A stretch of DNA of 7,773 nt from Pyrobaculum sp. (lineage in GTDB: Archaea > Thermoproteota > Thermoprotei > Thermoproteales > Thermoproteaceae), in the NCBI GenBank assembly GCA_022759345.1, contig JAEMPK010000001.1, positions 1-7,773 of the forward strand. Direction: 5' to 3'. The position numbers and the translations under genes are program-made. Numbering within the stretch: the first letter of the stretch is position 1; each line of letters starts with the position of its first letter. The notes beneath the pieces were generated by a model, which worked only from the letters and a program-made list of their open reading frames with translations, did no database searches and was not told where the DNA came from. Shown here one piece after another: positions 4,878 through 7,773 of the stretch.

Positions 4878-4885
4878 ATATAAAT
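4878..4885 (+). promoter_or_regulatory. TATA box of the ABC transporter operon
   Basis: The sequence atataaat is centred about 22 nt before the GTG at 4904 and overlaps an upstream in-frame GTG at 4874, which rules that GTG out as a leaderless start. Confidence 0.65.
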
Positions 4886-4903
4886 ACAGGTCAACGAGTC
4901 GAC

Positions 4904-5635
4904 GTGTCTCTTGTGGTGAAGAACCTCTGGGTCTTCCGGGGAGGAAGACCGGTGTTGGAAGACGTCTCTTTTTCCGCAAGCCGCGAATTTGTCCTCGTAG
5001 GCGGCCCCAACGGGGCTGGAAAAACCACCTTGTTTCTGGCGATACTTGGACTACTGCCCTACCGCGGCGAGATATGCGTGGATGGAGTCTGCGGAGAGGA
5101 CCGCGCCGCCAAGGTGGGGTACGTGCCTCAGTACATACACGTAGAGGCGGAGGCCACGGTGTGGGAATACGTCTACCTCCCCGCCAAGTTTAGAAGAATC
5201 AAGGCGGCGGAGAGGGCGGCTGAGGAGGCCCTCAAGGCCGTTGGGCTGTACGCCCTCAGAGATAGGCCGATCACCGCGCTTTCAGGCGGCCAGAGGCAGA
5301 GGGCGGCCATAGCCAGGGCCTTGGCCACGGGGGGCGACGTGCTTCTGCTAGACGAGCCCATGGCGAACGTAGACCCCCAAGGCCGCGTGGAGTTGATGTC
5401 TCTCCTCCGCGAGTTGAAGAAAGACAGGACTATACTCATGACGTCTCACGAGTTGACGTTCCCCTCCGACCTGGCGGACAAAGTGCTGTTGCTTAACAAG
5501 AGGGTCGTCGCCTACGGCCCTCCCGATGCCGTGTTTAGAGAGGAGATCCTCATGAAGGTCTATCGATACGTCCGCATCGCCAAGACACCCGCCGGCTTTA
5601 TCTGCGTCACGGAGGACTATGCTCATCCTCATTGA
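4904..5635 (+). CDS. ABC transporter ATPase, Zn/Mn (ABC-3) type
   Basis: A 243-residue nucleotide-binding subunit with every motif intact: Walker A GGPNGAGKTT 33-42, Q-loop Gln76 in GYVPQ, signature LSGGQ 126-130, Walker B VLLLDEP 146-152, D-loop following it, and switch His182 in TSHE. It should power metal import together with the overlapping permease. The assignment to the Zn/Mn/Fe ABC-3 class rests mainly on that permease; the ZnuC/MntB-like length and sequence agree. The tail ends in CVTEDYAHPH, which contains possible metal ligands. The start is the GTG at 4904, at leaderless distance from the TATA box, giving MSLVVKNLWVF; an upstream GTG at 4874 is inside the promoter. The gene overlaps the permease gene by 17 nt. 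Confidence 0.9.
   Translation: MSLVVKNLWVFRGGRPVLEDVSFSASREFVLVGGPNGAGKTTLFLAILGLLPYRGEICVDGVCGEDRAAKVGYVPQYIHVEAEATVWEYVYLPAKFRRIKAAERAAEEALKAVGLYALRDRPITALSGGQRQRAAIARALATGGDVLLLDEPMANVDPQGRVELMSLLRELKKDRTILMTSHELTFPSDLADKVLLLNKRVVAYGPPDAVFREEILMKVYRYVRIAKTPAGFICVTEDYAHPH
5611..5615 (+). promoter_or_regulatory. Shine-Dalgarno sequence of the permease gene
   Basis: GGAGG lies inside the end of the ATPase gene, 3 nt before the permease ATG at 5619. It supports that start and shows that this internal operon gene uses a ribosome-binding site, unlike the leaderless first genes of this window. Confidence 0.55.
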
Positions 5636-6503
5636 GGCCCTCGCGGCGGCGTCGGCGGCGGCCGCCTTTATCCACGCCTATCTATACGCGCCGTTGTTGT
5701 TCTGGCCTTTAGTCTCTCTAGTCCTGTCGGCGGCCGTGCTAGCGGCGTTGAGCCCACTGGCGGTGAGCAGGAGGATGACCTTCCTGGCCCACGCCCAGGG
5801 CCACAGCATACTCACAGCAGCACTCGCCGCGGCCATAGCGGCCGCCGCGGCCGCACAAAGCCTCGCCTCCCCCCTTTTCTACCTCGCCACTCTCCTCTTC
5901 ATAATCGTGCTGAATCTGCTGGTCCTCTTCACGGAGAGTCTTGGGTTTAGGAAAGACGTCGCCACCGGCGTCGTGATGTCTTTTCAACTCACCGCGTCGG
6001 TAGTTCTGCTGTACGTAATTAGGTCTCTCTACGCCACGGCCCTAGACCCCCTCTCCATAATAACTGGGGAATATGTATTAATCACCCCTCGTGATGTCTT
6101 GATCCAAGCGCCGCTTCTCTTCGCCTCGGCGCTTTTCCCACTCTTCTACGGGGTCAAGTACCTCTACGCGGCAGTGGATGAGATCTTTGCCCAATCCATC
6201 GGGATAAATACAAAGCTGCTTGATAGACTTTTTGTGGTAGCCATGTCGCTGGCGGTGGCGGGCAGCGTATACGCGCTGGGGTCGTTGATGCCTGCGGTGC
6301 TCCTGGTGTTGCCCGGCGCCGCGGCCTCTAGATACAGCCACAGGCTGACAGAACAGATACCGGTCTCGGTGTCGCTGGCGGTCCTCTCGGCCGCCGCGGC
6401 CCACTTCCTCTACACGATACTGCCTTGGCTGTGGCCCAGCGCGGCTTTAGGCCTCGCCCTGCTGGTCCTTCTGGTCGCGGCGCAGCCGCTGAGAAACAAA
6501 TAA
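5619..6503 (+). CDS. ABC-3 family metal transporter permease (ZnuB/MntB-like)
   Basis: A 294-residue, very hydrophobic protein with about eight membrane helices, the usual size for the ABC-3 permeases that import Zn, Mn or Fe. Diagnostic stretches: RRMTFLAHAQGHSIL at 51-65 (family pattern RRxxFxGxxxxH), the cytoplasmic coupling region DEIFAQSIGINTKLLDRLF at 187-205, which contacts the ATPase, and GSLMPAVLLVLPGAAAS at 221-237. It overlaps the ATPase gene by 17 nt and has a GGAGG ribosome-binding site. No gene for the usual metal-binding lipoprotein (ZnuA/PsaA type) is nearby, so the metal cannot be named. Alanine runs (for example 66-80) reflect the GC-rich coding and do not disturb the motifs. 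Confidence 0.88.
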   Translation: MLILIEALAAASAAAAFIHAYLYAPLLFWPLVSLVLSAAVLAALSPLAVSRRMTFLAHAQGHSILTAALAAAIAAAAAAQSLASPLFYLATLLFIIVLNLLVLFTESLGFRKDVATGVVMSFQLTASVVLLYVIRSLYATALDPLSIITGEYVLITPRDVLIQAPLLFASALFPLFYGVKYLYAAVDEIFAQSIGINTKLLDRLFVVAMSLAVAGSVYALGSLMPAVLLVLPGAAASRYSHRLTEQIPVSVSLAVLSAAAAHFLYTILPWLWPSAALGLALLVLLVAAQPLRNK

Positions 6504-6505
6504 AT
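6498..6505 (+). promoter_or_regulatory. TATA box of the coiled-coil surface protein, embedded in the permease stop codon
   Basis: The sequence aaataaat is centred about 25 nt before the ATG at 6527. The permease TAA (6501-6503) is part of the element. The gene can therefore be transcribed independently of the transporter. Confidence 0.65.
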
Positions 6506-6526
6506 ATGCGTCACGTAAAATAGCTC

Positions 6527-7699
6527 ATGCGGTGGCTTCTGGCGCTCCTGGCGGCGGCGCTTGTCGCCGCCGGGACGTTGACAGACCAGTTCACCTCTCC
6601 TCCCGTGGAGGTCTCAGTCATAAGGACGGACCAGTGGCTCTTCTGCCAAGACTACGGCGTGACCATCCAAATCAAGGCGCTTGACCCGGTTACGATAAAT
6701 AAGGTAGAAGTCACAGCCAAGTTCTTCCCCGAGGGGACGCTGTATCCGCAGATCCAGACCAAAACATTCGACGGCTTCTCCCTACAGAAAGGCGAAGTTA
6801 AACAGCTGGTCGTCTCCTTCAACTACTGCCCCCAGAGGCGGGTCGACCCCCTTATCCTGCTTGAGATCCAGATATACCTCCCCAACTCCACGCTTTCGTA
6901 CAACTACTACATAGGCCGGGTGTTGCCCACCACCTACGAAGACCTGGCCAACTACGCCGCCTCGCTGGAGCAGAGGGTCAAGGAGCTTACGGCGTTGGTG
7001 GACCAGCTAAAGAGGCAGGAGGCCGACCTGCAGGCGCAAGTGGCCAACCTAACCGCCCTCCTAGCCGTGGCGAGGATGGACAACGAGAAGCTCTCCGCAG
7101 TCCTTGCGCAAGTTAAGGCCGAGCGAGACGCCCTGAAGGCCCAGCTGGATCAGCTTCAAGCTCAGCTGACGGCGGTGAGCCAAGCCAAGGCGGCGGTGGA
7201 GGCCCAGCTGGCCGACGCCAAGAGGCAACTAGAGGAGCTGGAGGCCTCCTACGACAAGCTCTCGGGCCAGTACACAGATGCCCAGAGGACCATCGCCGAC
7301 CTCCAGGCCAAGCTCTCTGAACTGCAGATGCGCTACGACGAGCTTCAGAAGGCAGAGCAACAGCTCAGAGAGAGCTACTTCAGCTTGTCTGCGAAATACA
7401 GCGAGCTCAACGGCCGCTACGACGAGTTGAGCAGAGCCTACCAGCAAGCCCAGCAGGAGAAGGCGTTGCTCCAGAGCCGCTACTCCGAGCTCAACACAGG
7501 CTTCACATGGGCCGTCAACATGGCCACGGCACTCGGCGTGGCTCTCCTCTTCGTAATTGCGTTGTTTCTCACCAGGAGGAGATACGCGGCGCCGCCACCC
7601 GCCGCCCAGACACCATCAGCCACTGTGAAGTCGGCAGTGGTGCTCGAGCCCGAGCAACCCAAAGAGACAACAGTCAAGTGGCCCGCAACTGCCGAATAA
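6527..7699 (+). CDS. secreted, membrane-anchored coiled-coil protein (S-layer stalk/anchor-like architecture)
   Basis: A 390-residue protein of no family that I recognise. In order: a signal peptide (1 to about 16), a strand-rich domain (about 25-135) with two cysteines (C40, C101) that may form a disulfide, a long uninterrupted coiled coil (about 138-325), one membrane helix (about 328-348), basic RRR (350-352) and a Pro-rich polar tail of about 38 residues. The positive charges place the tail in the cytoplasm and the rest outside. N-glycosylation sequons occur at N120 (NST) and N174 (NLT). The order of exported strand-rich domain, coiled coil and C-terminal anchor resembles SlaB, the S-layer anchor of Sulfolobales, but the cytoplasmic tail is longer and no homology is claimed. 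Start: ATG at leaderless distance from its own TATA box, 23 nt after the permease gene. Confidence 0.85.
   Translation: MRWLLALLAAALVAAGTLTDQFTSPPVEVSVIRTDQWLFCQDYGVTIQIKALDPVTINKVEVTAKFFPEGTLYPQIQTKTFDGFSLQKGEVKQLVVSFNYCPQRRVDPLILLEIQIYLPNSTLSYNYYIGRVLPTTYEDLANYAASLEQRVKELTALVDQLKRQEADLQAQVANLTALLAVARMDNEKLSAVLAQVKAERDALKAQLDQLQAQLTAVSQAKAAVEAQLADAKRQLEELEASYDKLSGQYTDAQRTIADLQAKLSELQMRYDELQKAEQQLRESYFSLSAKYSELNGRYDELSRAYQQAQQEKALLQSRYSELNTGFTWAVNMATALGVALLFVIALFLTRRRYAAPPPAAQTPSATVKSAVVLEPEQPKETTVKWPATAE
7247..7498 (+). repeat. three tandem 28-residue (four-heptad) repeats in the coiled coil
   Basis: Residues 241-268, 269-296 and 297-324 are exactly 28 residues each and align without gaps. 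Shared features are (S/R)YD(K/E)L at repeat positions 1-5, Leu at 19 and SELx at 24-27. The hydrophobic spacing is a strict 3-4 heptad pattern at 2, 5, 9, 12, 16, 19, 23 and 26. At the DNA level cgctacgacgag recurs at 7331 and 7415. This indicates growth of the stalk by internal duplication. Confidence 0.7.
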
Positions 7700-7773
7700 C
7701 CTCGGCTTTTTCTCCAAATCACAACGGCTTCTGCGTTCTATTTACGCCTCCACCTTATCCCCAGTCCGCCGCA
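7700..7773. other. 3' flank with candidate T-run terminator; possible end of a minus-strand gene
   Basis: A TTTTT run at 7707-7711, 8 nt after the stop of the coiled-coil gene, is a candidate archaeal terminator. On the minus strand two frames enter from the window edge and stop at 7742-7744 (ending DKVEA) or 7738-7740 (ending RWRRK). Either could be the C-terminus of a converging gene, but about ten codons are too few to choose. Confidence 0.3.

Noticed and set aside
4802..4894. Longer eIF2B-like protein starting at 4894
   Set aside because: The extra 31 residues would cover the promoter and the intergenic repeat and have no family resemblance; the ATG at 4801 lies 25 nt from a TATA box.
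4874..4903. ABC ATPase start at the GTG at 4874
   Set aside because: That codon overlaps the TATA box. The family normally begins a few residues before the first strand, as with the GTG at 4904.
5819..5860. Ala/GCC repeats in the permease as a repeat element
   Set aside because: They encode a hydrophobic membrane helix with irregular units; this is codon bias, not a defined tandem repeat.
6527..7699. Coiled-coil protein as the missing metal-binding subunit of the transporter
   Set aside because: It lacks the two-lobed length, the His/Asp/Glu ligand pattern and the N-terminal lipobox of such proteins, and it has its own promoter.
1..7773. CRISPR array, insertion sequence, tRNA or rRNA genes
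   Set aside because: Reading both strands shows no regularly spaced repeats, transposase motifs, terminal inverted repeats or tRNA-like cloverleaf; gene-free spaces are too short for most of these.

Overview
The window looks like chromosome of a hyperthermophilic crenarchaeon of the Thermoproteales, most probably Pyrobaculum or a close relative. Four things point there. Nearly every promoter-proximal gene has an A/T-rich TATA element centred about 22-26 nt before its start codon, as expected for leaderless mRNA. Coding sequence is GC-rich with many AGG/AGA and GCC/GCG codons. GTG and TTG starts are common. The families present (DUF1122, DUF2203, LysX-type ATP-grasp, SWIM, eIF2B-like) are familiar in archaea. 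The genus is inferred from style; no rRNA or other marker is present.

Layout. From 72 to 1282 a minus-strand PLD-like protein gene and a plus-strand 54-residue protein gene diverge from a shared promoter region. From 1319 to 2456 four small minus-strand genes follow: a DUF1122 protein overlapped by a 71-residue unknown (one operon), then two tandem paralogous two-helix membrane proteins, each with its own TATA box. At 2457-3376 a divergent plus-strand gene encodes a LysX/ArgX-like ATP-grasp ligase whose natural N-terminus is one nucleotide out of frame with the best-placed ATG. It converges, with abutting stop codons, on a minus-strand three-gene overlapping operon (4801 down to 3377): eIF2B-like protein, SWIM zinc-finger protein, DUF2203 protein. 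From 4904 to 6503 a metal-type ABC transporter operon (ATPase plus ABC-3 permease) diverges from that operon. At 6527-7699 a gene with its own promoter encodes a secreted, C-terminally anchored coiled-coil protein built partly from 28-residue, tyrosine-rich four-heptad repeats.

How the genes may work together. The ATPase and permease should form a Zn/Mn-type importer, but no substrate-binding protein is present. The eIF2B-like/SWIM/DUF2203 operon is tightly overlapped and presumably co-translated; its joint role is unknown. The coiled-coil protein has the layout of an S-layer stalk or anchor. No tRNA, rRNA, CRISPR array, transposon or box C/D guide RNA was recognised. The gene-free stretches are short (largest about 100 bp) and consist mostly of promoters.
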